From Gammaproteobacteria bacterium (GTDB lineage: Bacteria > Pseudomonadota > Gammaproteobacteria > Steroidobacterales > GCA-2729495): a stretch of 64,000 nt of DNA. The stretch's first letter is position 1. Every line of letters starts with the position of its first letter. The stretch is taken from assembly GCA_014337915.1 (NCBI GenBank), contig QUBU01000002.1, forward strand, positions 225,277 to 289,276, in the 5' to 3' direction. A program made the position numbers and the translations under genes. The notes under the pieces were generated by a model that was not told the origin of the DNA, did no database searches, and worked only from the letters and a program-made list of their open reading frames with translations. Shown in pieces: positions 1-9,674 of the stretch.

Positions 1-909
1 CAGCTGCTCGCCCTGCCAGGCAGCATCGATGATCCATGCCTCATCGCTCTCGCTGGACTGTCCCTGTTCCTTCCAGCGGCTCGCGCCGCCTTCACCGCTG
101 AGGCTGAAGCCGCCCTGGCGGAAGCGGAAGCCGAGCGTGGCCGCGTTGCCATCGGCGGGTGCCAGGCCGGTGTTGGCGGCTGTTGCTGCATCGCTGTCGT
201 CGGAATATCCCTGTAGGGTGGCATAAGCGGCAAATGCCTCGCCAACGGGCTGTTCAACCTTGAATGCATAGCTGTTGCGCTGATAGCGCGTCCGTCGTTC
301 CTCGTTGGCAATCGACTCCCAGGTATCCGCCTGCACGCCAGCCACGGCCTGGAACAGCGTACGGCCCAGGTAACCCTCACCGAGCAGGCCACGCAGGCCG
401 GTGTTGGTGCCAAGGGTGGAGAAACCCGCCGGGACATCTCCCAGGGCGACGCGGTAGCTGTCGCCGGCATGGCCGATCTGTACGGTATTGATGAGCATCG
501 GGTGATCGATGGTTGCCCGGTCATCGCTGAACGTAGCGCCGATGGTGAACCAGGAGAGTGCGCCGTCGGTTCCGGTCGAGCGCACATCGGTCTGGATCTG
601 CGCAGTATTATGCGACCCATCGTCGCGGACCGGCGTCAGTATGAACCCGCCACGGGAGTTAGTTCCGTAGAAGTCGTAAGAGACGCCCCCGGTCCATTCC
701 AGGCGGGTACTGTCGCTGCCACCGCCGCCTTCGATGAGGCGTGGCGGCGCGGTGCCGCTGGCCTGGGCCCACTGTTGCAGCACCTGCTCGTTGCCAGCCA
801 GCACGAAATGACCGCTGTCGGCGCCGGCGGCGCATACTGCTGGCGCTACGATCCCAGCCAGAATCCAAACGCTGCGGCACATGCGCACCGCCCGGCGCCT
901 GTCGGCCAT
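1..909 (-). CDS. Outer-membrane beta-barrel-like protein, C-terminally truncated by the window edge
   Basis: This frame stays open from an ATG at 909 to the first base of the window: 303 codons with no stop, so the C terminus lies outside. A purine-rich ribosome site (GAGGAAGGGAG) precedes the ATG. The N terminus reads as a signal peptide ending near VCAAGADSG (about residue 30). The rest alternates polar and hydrophobic residues with many Gly, Asn, Asp and Thr, for example GGVSYDFYG, GALSWFTIGATFSDD and GDVPAGFSTLGTN, as expected of amphipathic outer-membrane strands. I do not recognise the family. The gene faces away from the 1,864-residue exported protein with 295 bp between the starts, so the two may be co-regulated. 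The barrel assignment is inferred from composition only. Confidence 0.72.
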   Translation of the reverse strand, partial: MADRRRAVRMCRSVWILAGIVAPAVCAAGADSGHFVLAGNEQVLQQWAQASGTAPPRLIEGGGGSDSTRLEWTGGVSYDFYGTNSRGGFILTPVRDDGSHNTAQIQTDVRSTGTDGALSWFTIGATFSDDRATIDHPMLINTVQIGHAGDSYRVALGDVPAGFSTLGTNTGLRGLLGEGYLGRTLFQAVAGVQADTWESIANEERRTRYQRNSYAFKVEQPVGEAFAAYATLQGYSDDSDAATAANTGLAPADGNAATLGFRFRQGGFSLSGEGGASRWKEQGQSSESDEAWIIDAAWQGEQL

Positions 910-1204
910 AGCCGCTCCCTTCCTCGAATCCAGTTCCCATGAAGGCAACCGCAGCTGCTTGAATGCCGCGGCTGGCAGCAGTCGGAGCCTAGCGCTTGCA
1001 ATTCGACGAAACAATCGGTTTGGTCACGGACTGCAGGGGGCAGGAGGTGAGGGACAGGCGGGCAGCATCGGCGTACGGGGGTGTGGATTCCCCGGGCGTT
1101 CTGGTGGAGTATTGCCCTGGCGTGGCGGGGACCAGGCTGATCGTCGCAGCAGCGGCGACTTTCGGGCGGATCGCGCAGGCGGACCAGTGAGGGCGTGCGG
1201 CACA

Positions 1205-4200
1205 ATGCGGCTCCGGACAGGCGTGCTTCGGATTGCGGCGCTCGTGATTGCCTCAGCGCCGGTAGTGGCGGGCGCACAGCGGGCGCTGCCGGGCCCGGTG
1301 CCAGCCGCACGGGACCAGGCGCGAAGCGTTGAAGCCCCGGCGGTGCGACCGGCAGTTTTCCGCGTGGCGCCCAGCCGCCTCGAGGCCGGCAACAGTTACA
1401 CACTCGCCATTTCCGGCAGCGGCTTCGTCAGCGGCATGGCCGCGAACTTCGTGCCGGCGGGCCTGCGTGTACTGGGACCGGTGCTCGTGCAGTCAGCCGG
1501 CATGGCACAGCTGCGTGTCCAGGTCGCACCGGAGGCAGCTGCCGGGTTCAGGACGCTTGCGCTGACCGTACCTGCGCCGGCTGCGGGTGCCGCCATAGCG
1601 GCGATGCCAGGCAAGCCGGCTACGATCGAGTTGTTGCGCGCGGTCGAAGTGGTGGCCCAGGTGACGACGTCGCCCACTATGGGTCCGCCACCACTCGCAG
1701 GCCCCGGTGCGTTGCCGCCCATGCCGGGCATCCGGCCACCGCCTGGCGATACCGGAATCGTGCCGCCCGGCCCGTCGCTGCGCCAGCCCGCGACCATTGC
1801 GGCGCGTGTGATCCGGATGGTGCCGTCGAGCGGTGAGCCAGGATCGACCTATACGCTGGAACTGCAGGGCAGTGCACTCAGTCCGGCGCTGCGGGTCAGC
1901 TTCGGTGCCGATATCGAGATCATCGGTCCCCTGCAGGTGCTGGGTACCGGCAAGGCACGCGTAGACATCAGGGTGCGCCCGACGGCCTTCCCCGGCCCAC
2001 GCCGGTTGCAGCTTGCCTCCGGGCCGTCCGCCGCGTTCGTGGACCAGGGCCTGCAGTTCAGCATCAATGCCCGAAGGAAGGCGGCGCAGGCCTCCAGGAC
2101 CATGCCGGTACCGCAGATTCCGGTGCTCGATGTCGTGGCCATCGCGAAGCAGCGCATCGACCTGACGGCGCCGGAATGGAAGACCCAGACGGCGAGTACC
2201 GTGCCGCCGAAGGATCCGGTCACCGGCAAGCCGCTGGGTGCACCGCAGCCGGTCTGGAGCATCGATGTGCCGCAGCTGCGTGAGGATCAGCTGTTCAGCT
2301 GGAAAGAGCTCAACCCCGGCACTGCCGAGTGGTTCGAAGTGCGTTTCTACCGCAAGGACCAGCAGGTCGCCACGCGGCGCATCGACCCGCAGACCATCAA
2401 GATCGGCAAGGCCAGCGGCAGCCTGCTGCCCACCTGGTTGCGTGCCGATGCCCAGCTCATCATGCAGCTGGTTCCACCCGGGACGGCAACCGGGACGTCC
2501 CGGCAGGCAAAAGTGAATCTGGCCCCGGGCGAGACCCTGGTAGCGAAGCCGCCCGGCGGCAAGCCCGGCCAGTCCGCACCGACTGCCGAGCAGCAGGCCG
2601 CGGCCATGGCGGATCTGTATTGGGAAGTCGCGGGGTTCCGCAGCTTTCAGGCCAATGGTGTGGCGAAGAGCGCAGGCACCGGGCCGGATGCGGACATGGT
2701 GGTCGAGCCGATCCTGCTTGCTGCAGCAGGGCCACCGCCGCCGGTTTCCGGCAAGCCGGGGAAAGCGCCAGCCGCCGACTCGCTGGCTGATACGATTGCA
2801 ACCACCGTCGAGGTCGAGATTTCCGATCGCTGGCCATTGGCCACGCCATTCCGGCCCACGGGGCTCGCCTGCGGCCAGGACATCACCGGTAAATTCAGCC
2901 TGGTCAACCTGAGCAAGCAGGGTCTTGGCAGCAACCGGACCTGGGATGTCATGCGGCTCACCGGCGAGTTCTCGCTGGCCGGGAGTCCCTATCTGTCAAA
3001 GCCGCAAACCTCGAAGCCGTCGTTCATGGGCAAGGTGATTGTCACCAGCTGGGCCTTCGACAACCTGTTCATCGATTGGGGTGACGGTACCCAGGAACCG
3101 TTCAAGACGTTTTCTGGTGGGGATGCCGGCGACTACCACTCGGACGTGACACTGTCCCTTGGCGACAAGGGCTGGACCCACCAGTACCAGGAGCCGGGCA
3201 ACTACGTGGTGCGCGTCTATCAGCTCGCCAACGGCGCCGTGCAGAAGGGCGGTACCGAAGTGTTGACGGCTTCCGTCGGTGAGCAGGCTGGGGTTTATCA
3301 CCAGGCACTGGCCATGGATGGCAATCAGGCACTGGCCAGCGAACAGCTCGCCGTGGGTAAGGCGGCTGCTGACAGCGCCTACATGCTCTATTGCCAGCAT
3401 GTCAGCGTATCGCCACGCACCGATCCCGATGCAACCGGGCCGTTGAAGCTGGTCAGCATCGATATCCAGGGGTTCCCCTGGGCAGAGTCCAAGGCTTCCC
3501 GCGCCGGCAAGCCGCTACCGAAGCAGGCGTCATCCGCCGGGCAGGGCGGCGCTGTCGCTGCAGCGAAAAGCAGCCCCAGCGTACAGGCGACGGCTACGGA
3601 AATGAACATGGCGGCGGCTGCGCCCAAGCTGTTCGGCACCGGGGCTGGTGGTGCACCGACATTCACGGCCTGCGATGTCTCACTGACCGCCGGGGCGGCA
3701 CTGACCTATGTCGGCCAGGGGTCTGCTCGCCTGCGCTGGCGACTCGATGGCGCGGTCTTCCATGAAGAGGTGTATGACGATATCGGGCCGTCACCGCCGC
3801 GACCGGACAAGATGCTCGCCCAGGATCCTGCGAAGTGGGCCGCGGCACCCAAGGGCGTGCGTGCCAACCTGCTGTCCGGACCGGTTCCCCTCGACAAGCC
3901 AGCCAGCCACAAGGTTGCCGTGGAAGCCGAGGTGATCTACTCGACGCGGACCCCGGCGCTCTACGCTGCCATCAGCCAGGCGCTCGGTGCTGGCGGCCAG
4001 CTGCCGGATGCGGCAGCAGCGAAGGCCATCCTGCTCGGCAGCCAGGGAGGGCCAAAGATTGGCGTGCTGACGCCATATACCCAGACGGGCGGCGGCCTGC
4101 CGGCAGTGAGTTACGTACGCGAGGCGCTGGAACAGGTCGCCAGGATCGACAGCCCGCCAACACTGGCCGCCAATGCCGGGGCGCTGCCCCCAGTCCTGCC

Positions 4201-6799
4201 GCTGGACAAGGCGCTCAACAAGTCGGCTGGTTCCCTGGTGCCCAAGAAGACGCCGCCTGAATTCGTCGAGTCCGGGGAAAAGCCATACCAGGTGGTCGGC
4301 CATGACAGCGCCTTGCCCTGTACCTTCGAGTTTCCGGTGAGCGGCGGCTCCTTCCGGGTGGGGGGGCTGCAGAGCGGCGGCAAGGCCAATGTGAGTCATC
4401 AGGGCAACGTGTTCTCCGGCAGCGGGGTGCTGCAGCTTCCGGTACCGGGGCAGCCGGGCAAGCACCTGCCGCTGCCACTCGCGTTCAAGAACTGGACGAT
4501 CGCAGCCGATGGCTTCACCGTCACGCAGGGCAAGCTCGATGCCGGCAAGCTTCCGGGAGGGGAACTGACTGCGGCAGGGCTGGCGTACAGCGTCGAGAAG
4601 CTCACCGGCACCGCGCAGGTCAGCCTCGAGGCCAGCCTGAAGAGCCGGCTCGCACAGGGCAGCATCCAGGCGTCGGGCAACGGGTCGCCGCCAGAATGGC
4701 CGGTGACCTCCGCGGTGCTTTCACCGCAGGGCGACTGGTACGCCACGGGCCTCTCGCCTGGTGAGTTGCGGCTTTATGACTCGGGATTCACGCTGGCACC
4801 GAAGGCCGTCGCGCTGGACCTCAGCGCGGCCGAGGGCGCAGCGCCCGATGCGTCCTGCGCTGCAGGCGGCAATGGCTGGATTGGCGTGCACCTGGGCGTT
4901 GGCGCCACGCTCAGGGCTTTCGACTTCGACCTGCCGGGTGACAGCACGGCTGCGGTCGATCACTTCGGGATAGACAGCAGTGGCTTGTGCGGCACGGCAC
5001 AGATGGGCGCATTCAGTGCCAAGCAACTGCGCGGCGAGTTTCGCTGGGACGGCATCAAGGTGACGGCCGGAAACGGCCAGTTCAATGCCGTTTACCAGAA
5101 CCTGCGCGTCAAGGTGCCCTGGCTCGATGCAGAGCTGCATGGTGCGCAGGATCCGCTGCTCAAGGCGGGCGAGGGTGTCGGCAAGCAGAGCCTCAGCCTC
5201 AACCTCACTGGTGGGCCGGTCACTCGGCAGCAGGGGCCGGTCACGCTGATGGCACAGGACCTGCAACTCGTGAAGATGGAGGACATGGTGCCTGCGGTGC
5301 GCAGCGATACGCGCTTCACATTCGCCGGCGAAAACAAGGTTTTTGCCAAGGATATATGGGTCAAGGGCCTGTATTTCGGCCTCGATGGCCGCGCCTACCT
5401 GCCGCCAGGGGTGACGGAGGTCAAGACTGGCCTGGCTGGCCAGAGTGGCGCCATCGGTCAGGCAGCGCTGGCGCTCGATGATGTGACGGTACGCGTCCCG
5501 GCCAGCGGCAACGAGAGGCTCGTCTTCGACTTCAATGGCAAGGTGACGATCTCCAAGGCACTCGAGCCGGCCGCCATGACGGTGCGCTACACCATCCTCG
5601 AGCCCGGCGAGAACATGTACACCGCGGCTGGTCCGGTCGCCGGCACGGTCGAGCCATTTTCGGTGACCTTCCCGAAAGCGGAGGGCAGCGTCAAAGGCAA
5701 GATCAAGGCAAGCTATGTGGGGACGCCCGGGCCGACGGCTGCTACAGCACCGCCGCTGTTCGGCTGGATTCCGGCAGCCCTGGCGGATTCCAGCCAGATC
5801 CGTTTCAAGGGCACCGTGGACATGAGCATGTTCGCACTGCCGGTCACCGCGGACTTTGCCCTGGGGTATGCCGGTGGTGACGACTTCTGGGCCATCAAGG
5901 CCATCTACGACGGCTTCGGGCCCAACGGTGCACCACTCGTGCCCCCGTTCCTCAACATGTTCGCCATTGGTGGCGGGCTGGGTTACAACGTGTCGCTGGA
6001 GTCGCTCAAGGGCCAGGGCCTGGAGTCGCTGGGTTATGCCTCGAGTGGCGGGGTGCCGGTGTTCAATGCCGCCTCCCTGGTCGGCACGCCTGATGGGTTG
6101 ACCCTCGGCCTGCGCGGTGACCTGTCCATCAAGGTGGCCGGCAGCGAGCCGGGCACACGCATCGATTTCGGCGCTTACCTGCTCAGCCCGAGCCAGAACT
6201 GGAAATCGGGATCGCCGCTGCTGGAGGGGTTTGTCAAGTACCAGGGTGGCGCATTCGATGGCGAGTTGTGGGGCGCAGTTGATTTCCTGGGAGGTGCCGC
6301 TGGCATCAAAGCGCCCAAGGGTGCCACCCAGCTGCACTTTGGCAATGGCGACTGGTATGCCTACTTTGGCAGGGATACCGGGCCGCGCATCGAAGGCCAT
6401 GCGTTGTTCATCAAGCGGAATGCCTATCTCATGCTCAGCCCGGCCAAGATGGCCATGGGAGGAGGTGCCGACATCAATGAATCACTGGGTGATTGCGGAG
6501 ACGTCTGTGCGTACGTGGCGGGTAGTGCCGATGTTGGTCTCGCTCTCAGCACCAGCCCGGTGAAGCTGGCCGGGACCAGTACGGTCTCCGTGGATGCGGG
6601 AGGCTGTTACGAAGATAGCTGCGCCGGTGTGGGTGGCGATGTCGCTGCGTATGGCGAATTGCCCGGCCCGGTGGTGCGCTACGGATTTTCGATCGATCTG
6701 CCCTGTCCGGTTCCCGATGTCGGCGTCACGCTCAAGGTGTTGCCATCGCCCGGGATCTCGCCGGACCTGGACTGGTGCGATCTCAATCCCCTGTGGTGA
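1205..6799 (+). CDS. Very large exported protein with IPT/TIG-like and PKD-like modules
   Basis: The 1,864-residue product starts at the ATG at 1205, which begins a clear signal peptide (MRLRTGVLRIAALVIASAPVVAGA). The frame is open further upstream, but that part has no protein-like character. Two tandem Ig-like modules near residues 50-130 and 198-290 can be aligned with each other (VAPSRLEAGNSYTLAISGSGF against MVPSSGEPGSTYTLELQGSAL), which suggests IPT/TIG folds. A PKD-like segment with IDWGDGT and a YQEPGNYVVRV strand lies near 620-690. The last 100 residues hold Cys pairs (GDCGDVC, GGCYEDSC, LPCP, DWC) that could form disulphides in the periplasm or outside. The long middle region is Gly/Pro/Ala-rich and not recognised. 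A Fn3-like gene follows 5 bp after the stop. A structural or adhesive surface role is inference. Confidence 0.75.
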   Translation: MRLRTGVLRIAALVIASAPVVAGAQRALPGPVPAARDQARSVEAPAVRPAVFRVAPSRLEAGNSYTLAISGSGFVSGMAANFVPAGLRVLGPVLVQSAGMAQLRVQVAPEAAAGFRTLALTVPAPAAGAAIAAMPGKPATIELLRAVEVVAQVTTSPTMGPPPLAGPGALPPMPGIRPPPGDTGIVPPGPSLRQPATIAARVIRMVPSSGEPGSTYTLELQGSALSPALRVSFGADIEIIGPLQVLGTGKARVDIRVRPTAFPGPRRLQLASGPSAAFVDQGLQFSINARRKAAQASRTMPVPQIPVLDVVAIAKQRIDLTAPEWKTQTASTVPPKDPVTGKPLGAPQPVWSIDVPQLREDQLFSWKELNPGTAEWFEVRFYRKDQQVATRRIDPQTIKIGKASGSLLPTWLRADAQLIMQLVPPGTATGTSRQAKVNLAPGETLVAKPPGGKPGQSAPTAEQQAAAMADLYWEVAGFRSFQANGVAKSAGTGPDADMVVEPILLAAAGPPPPVSGKPGKAPAADSLADTIATTVEVEISDRWPLATPFRPTGLACGQDITGKFSLVNLSKQGLGSNRTWDVMRLTGEFSLAGSPYLSKPQTSKPSFMGKVIVTSWAFDNLFIDWGDGTQEPFKTFSGGDAGDYHSDVTLSLGDKGWTHQYQEPGNYVVRVYQLANGAVQKGGTEVLTASVGEQAGVYHQALAMDGNQALASEQLAVGKAAADSAYMLYCQHVSVSPRTDPDATGPLKLVSIDIQGFPWAESKASRAGKPLPKQASSAGQGGAVAAAKSSPSVQATATEMNMAAAAPKLFGTGAGGAPTFTACDVSLTAGAALTYVGQGSARLRWRLDGAVFHEEVYDDIGPSPPRPDKMLAQDPAKWAAAPKGVRANLLSGPVPLDKPASHKVAVEAEVIYSTRTPALYAAISQALGAGGQLPDAAAAKAILLGSQGGPKIGVLTPYTQTGGGLPAVSYVREALEQVARIDSPPTLAANAGALPPVLPLDKALNKSAGSLVPKKTPPEFVESGEKPYQVVGHDSALPCTFEFPVSGGSFRVGGLQSGGKANVSHQGNVFSGSGVLQLPVPGQPGKHLPLPLAFKNWTIAADGFTVTQGKLDAGKLPGGELTAAGLAYSVEKLTGTAQVSLEASLKSRLAQGSIQASGNGSPPEWPVTSAVLSPQGDWYATGLSPGELRLYDSGFTLAPKAVALDLSAAEGAAPDASCAAGGNGWIGVHLGVGATLRAFDFDLPGDSTAAVDHFGIDSSGLCGTAQMGAFSAKQLRGEFRWDGIKVTAGNGQFNAVYQNLRVKVPWLDAELHGAQDPLLKAGEGVGKQSLSLNLTGGPVTRQQGPVTLMAQDLQLVKMEDMVPAVRSDTRFTFAGENKVFAKDIWVKGLYFGLDGRAYLPPGVTEVKTGLAGQSGAIGQAALALDDVTVRVPASGNERLVFDFNGKVTISKALEPAAMTVRYTILEPGENMYTAAGPVAGTVEPFSVTFPKAEGSVKGKIKASYVGTPGPTAATAPPLFGWIPAALADSSQIRFKGTVDMSMFALPVTADFALGYAGGDDFWAIKAIYDGFGPNGAPLVPPFLNMFAIGGGLGYNVSLESLKGQGLESLGYASSGGVPVFNAASLVGTPDGLTLGLRGDLSIKVAGSEPGTRIDFGAYLLSPSQNWKSGSPLLEGFVKYQGGAFDGELWGAVDFLGGAAGIKAPKGATQLHFGNGDWYAYFGRDTGPRIEGHALFIKRNAYLMLSPAKMAMGGGADINESLGDCGDVCAYVAGSADVGLALSTSPVKLAGTSTVSVDAGGCYEDSCAGVGGDVAAYGELPGPVVRYGFSIDLPCPVPDVGVTLKVLPSPGISPDLDWCDLNPLW

Positions 6800-6804
6800 T
6801 ATCA

Positions 6805-8724
6805 ATGGCCCTGCGTTGTACGTCGCTGTGGATGTTGTTGCTGCTGACCTGCCTCTGCAGCGGGTTGCCGGTCGCCCGGGGCGAGGGCCAGCACGCCGGG
6901 GCGCTCATGACGGCCAGCGATGGCGCGGGCGGTATCCGTCTCATCTGGGTTGCGCCCGACGGCCTGGCTCCGCTGGCCTGGCGCCTCGAAGAGGAATCCG
7001 CCGGGCGTACCCGGGTGATCGAGGACCGGATCCCGGTGCCGGCCGATACAGCAGGCAACCGCGATGCTGCGCAGGGCGAACTGCTACGCGCCGGACGCGT
7101 GCTGGCCACGGCCAGGCTGCTGGGTGACTGGACGCTCGCGCAGGCACAGGGAGTGGCTCGAGAGCTGCATGACGTCCCTGGTGGCGAGCGACGCTATCGT
7201 GTGGTGCCCCTCGGGGCGGATGGTGCCGCCCTCGGCGCCGCCATGCGTGGCCGGGTGGTCGACAGTCGCAAGGCCGATCCATTGCCGCCGCCGGTGCAGG
7301 GCCTGAAGATCCAGGCAGTGCGGGGCGGTGCCGAACTGTACTGGCAGCCAGGCCAGGCGCCGCGCGTGCCGCCGGGAGTCGCCTGGCTCGTCGAGCGCGA
7401 TGGCACGGCCGTCCCCGGCAGTCCCGTCCTGCTGGGCGAGCGCTGGCCAGCCGCGCGCCGGGCCTATCTGGATACCGGGGTGGTGCTCGAAACCGAGGTC
7501 CACTATCGGGTAGCGGCTGTCGACGTATTCGGGCGTGCCGGCCCGTGGAGCGAGGCATCCGCATTCATAGCTGATATCGCGGCGCGTGATCCACCACGGA
7601 ACCTGGCGGCCGTGGTGGCCGGGAACGATATCCGCTTGCGCTGGGCAGCGAGCGCAAATACCTTCACCAGCGGCTATGTGCTGGAGCGCTCCGTGCTGCG
7701 GGGCGGCCCATACGAAGCACTCACCCCACGCGGCCTTGAGCGGACCACGACCGAGTTTGTCGATGAATCTGCAACGGCGGGCACCTGGTACTTCTACCGC
7801 CTGCGTGCCATGGATCCGCGTGGTGTGCTGGGTGAGCCTTCGTTGCCAGCCGCCGCCCGGGTCCTGCCCCCGGACCTGCCGCGGCCCCCGGCATTGCGCG
7901 CGGAGGTGGGCACCAGCCAGGTGACCCTGCGCTGGGAGCCTTTGCCCGGGGTGGCTGGTTACTACCTGCAACGCCGGCCTGCGGGTGCCGCGCAGTGGCA
8001 GCTGCTCAATGATCCGATCACGGCAGAACCGCGCTACGACGATACCGGCCTGCCCGCCGGCGGTCGTTTCGAATACCGCCTGGTCGTCGTGGGCTACGAC
8101 AGCCGCGAGAGTGAACCGGGCGCGGCCCTGAGCGTCGTTTTGCCGGACACGCAGCCGCCGGCTGCACCCCGAATTGTGGCCATCGAAGGCAGCGGCGGGC
8201 GGGCACGGCTGCGCTTCATGCCGGCTGAACCGCTGGCCGAGTCCGCCAGGTTCCTGGTGCTCCGCGGTGGTGCGGCCGACGACCCTGGCGTTGTCATTGG
8301 TGATCCACTGCCCGGTACGGCACGTGAGTGGACGGACGACTGGGTGCTTGCCGGGGAGTCGTACTGGTATCGGCTGGTGGCGCTCGATGCGGCTGGCAAT
8401 CGCAGCGCGCTCAGCCCGGCCGTATCTGTGCGGATCGGCGCCGGCGCCGTTCCGGCACCGGCACCGCCGCAGGCACGCATGGTGAATGAACCCATTGCCG
8501 GCATCGAGCTGCGCTTTGCGCCACCGCCGGCCGGCCTGGCCGTCCTGTTGCAGCGCCGGGAGGGCGACGCCGGCCAGTGGCATACCGTTGCCGGCCCCTC
8601 GTCGGCACAGTGGCTCGTGGACAGCGAGGCCCCCTCCGGCCAGCTGGCCTACCGGCTGGTGTATCGGGCACGGGATGGCTCCGAGGGGTCGCCCTCGGCG
8701 GTCGTGAACGTCAGCCGACCCTGA
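6805..8724 (+). CDS. Exported fibronectin type III-like repeat protein
   Basis: The 639-residue product begins at the ATG at 6805, 5 bp after the stop of the giant gene, so the two are almost certainly co-transcribed. A signal peptide (MALRCTSLWMLLLLTCLCSG) is followed by a short unassigned region and about five beta-sandwich modules of Fn3 type. Each has a Pro-rich entry, a central R-L-R-W or L-R-W strand and a closing Y-x-V/L strand: VTLRWEPLPGVAGYYLQR, IRLRWAASANTFTSGYVLER, and the Y-R-V-A-A-V-D-V-F-G-R-A-G-P-W-S-E type ending. There is no enzymatic motif and no transmembrane anchor. Fn3 arrays usually act as spacers or binding modules. Partnership with the preceding protein and the divergent barrel is inferred from position. 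Confidence 0.75.
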   Translation: MALRCTSLWMLLLLTCLCSGLPVARGEGQHAGALMTASDGAGGIRLIWVAPDGLAPLAWRLEEESAGRTRVIEDRIPVPADTAGNRDAAQGELLRAGRVLATARLLGDWTLAQAQGVARELHDVPGGERRYRVVPLGADGAALGAAMRGRVVDSRKADPLPPPVQGLKIQAVRGGAELYWQPGQAPRVPPGVAWLVERDGTAVPGSPVLLGERWPAARRAYLDTGVVLETEVHYRVAAVDVFGRAGPWSEASAFIADIAARDPPRNLAAVVAGNDIRLRWAASANTFTSGYVLERSVLRGGPYEALTPRGLERTTTEFVDESATAGTWYFYRLRAMDPRGVLGEPSLPAAARVLPPDLPRPPALRAEVGTSQVTLRWEPLPGVAGYYLQRRPAGAAQWQLLNDPITAEPRYDDTGLPAGGRFEYRLVVVGYDSRESEPGAALSVVLPDTQPPAAPRIVAIEGSGGRARLRFMPAEPLAESARFLVLRGGAADDPGVVIGDPLPGTAREWTDDWVLAGESYWYRLVALDAAGNRSALSPAVSVRIGAGAVPAPAPPQARMVNEPIAGIELRFAPPPAGLAVLLQRREGDAGQWHTVAGPSSAQWLVDSEAPSGQLAYRLVYRARDGSEGSPSAVVNVSRP

Positions 8725-8990
8725 CCGGGTGCTGGCCCGGCGCGCAGGCCAGCGATGATTTCACCGCGGTCCCGCGCGAGGCACTGCTGGCCGTAGTGCC
8801 CACGGACGGATCGAGCACCGCGATGTAGCCGTCCACCAGAATCTGCAGGGTGCTGTTCAGGTTCGGGTCACGGGCGGGTCCCAGGATCCAGCCGTGGAAG
8901 CTGAAATCGATGTCGGCGGAAGTGCCGGCGCCATTCTCGAACGTGACCTGTTCGCCAAACCGGCCTTGCGACGCGCCGCCGTCAGTCGGG
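8711..8990 (-). pseudogene. Possible C-terminal remnant of an exported protein
   Basis: Between the Fn3-like gene and yceH, one minus-strand frame reads like protein: GEQVTFENGAGTSADIDFSF, then HGWILGPARDPNLNSTLQIL, VDGYIAVLDPSVGTTASS and a stop at 8711. There is no ATG, GTG or TTG in this frame before it runs into the yceH coding region in another phase, so it cannot be a complete gene as it stands. It may be the surviving tail of a gene whose front was lost. It could also be chance, because GC-rich DNA keeps off-frames open. Confidence 0.25.
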
Positions 8991-9674
8991 AGGTTGCCTG
9001 CCGCGTAGCGATGCGACTTCCAGCCGCAGCGCCGCCACCTCGGCTTCGAGGTCCGCGACGCGCTGGGCCAATGTCGGCCGCTCCGCCGCGGCCGCCGGGA
9101 TGCCGGGAGCGCCCGCGTCCGCTGCCGCCGATTCCGGGGAGCTGTCTGAGCCTGCTGCCGCCGCTTCACCACCCAGCAGGTGCATCCAGCGGGGGTCACG
9201 GGCACCCGGACGGCGGGGCAGCCTGACGACGAATGGCCCGGATTCGTGGATCGCGAGCGCCTCGAGTGCGGCGTCCACCAGCCCGACTTCCGGGACTGGC
9301 GTCATGCGCTGGCAGCGTGTGCGCAGTTCGCCGGCGCTCTGCGGGCCGCGCAGCAGCAGCTCGCAGACGATGGCGCGCTCCAGGTCCGTGAACTGCAGCG
9401 GCCCGAAGCTCGTATTGCAGAAGACCTGCTTGTACTTCGGTACGCGACCGCCATAGGCAGAACGATCGCTGACCAGATGACGCTTCATCAGGCCGTCGAC
9501 CGCGGCCTGCAGTTCGGCTTCGCCGAGGTTCATTGCGGGATCACGGTTGCTCTTCTGGTTGCAGGCGGCGAGGAGCGAATTCAGCGACAGCGGGTACTGT
9601 TCCGGCGTCGTCACCTCCTTCTCCATGAGGCTGCCGATGACGCGGGCCTCGATGGCAGTGAGCACGATCGTCAT
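8982..9674 (-). CDS. yceH: YceH family protein (DUF480), paired winged helix
   Basis: The 230-residue product matches the YceH/DUF480 family: it opens with MTIVLTAIEARVIGSLMEKE, followed by TTPEQYPLSLNSLLAACNQK and NRDPAMNLGE, the family hallmarks. The second winged helix carries RAIVCELLLRGPQSAGELRTR, and the C terminus is a short coiled coil (LAQRVADLEAEVAALRLEV). The molecular role of the family is not established; the fold suggests DNA or protein contacts. The ATG overlaps the stop of the membrane-protein gene upstream by 4 nt (ATGA), so translation is probably coupled. An Ala/Gly/Pro-rich linker separates the helix domains from the coiled coil. Confidence 0.9.
   Translation of the reverse strand: MTIVLTAIEARVIGSLMEKEVTTPEQYPLSLNSLLAACNQKSNRDPAMNLGEAELQAAVDGLMKRHLVSDRSAYGGRVPKYKQVFCNTSFGPLQFTDLERAIVCELLLRGPQSAGELRTRCQRMTPVPEVGLVDAALEALAIHESGPFVVRLPRRPGARDPRWMHLLGGEAAAAGSDSSPESAAADAGAPGIPAAAAERPTLAQRVADLEAEVAALRLEVASLRGRQPPD

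Noticed and set aside
881..1204. Extension of the giant gene 108 codons upstream
   Set aside because: The extra residues are low-complexity and antisense to the barrel gene's start region, while the ATG at 1205 begins a clean signal peptide.
4721..6400. A 559-codon open frame on the minus strand
   Set aside because: It is a GC-driven shadow of the giant exported protein; its residues look random, with many Arg and His.
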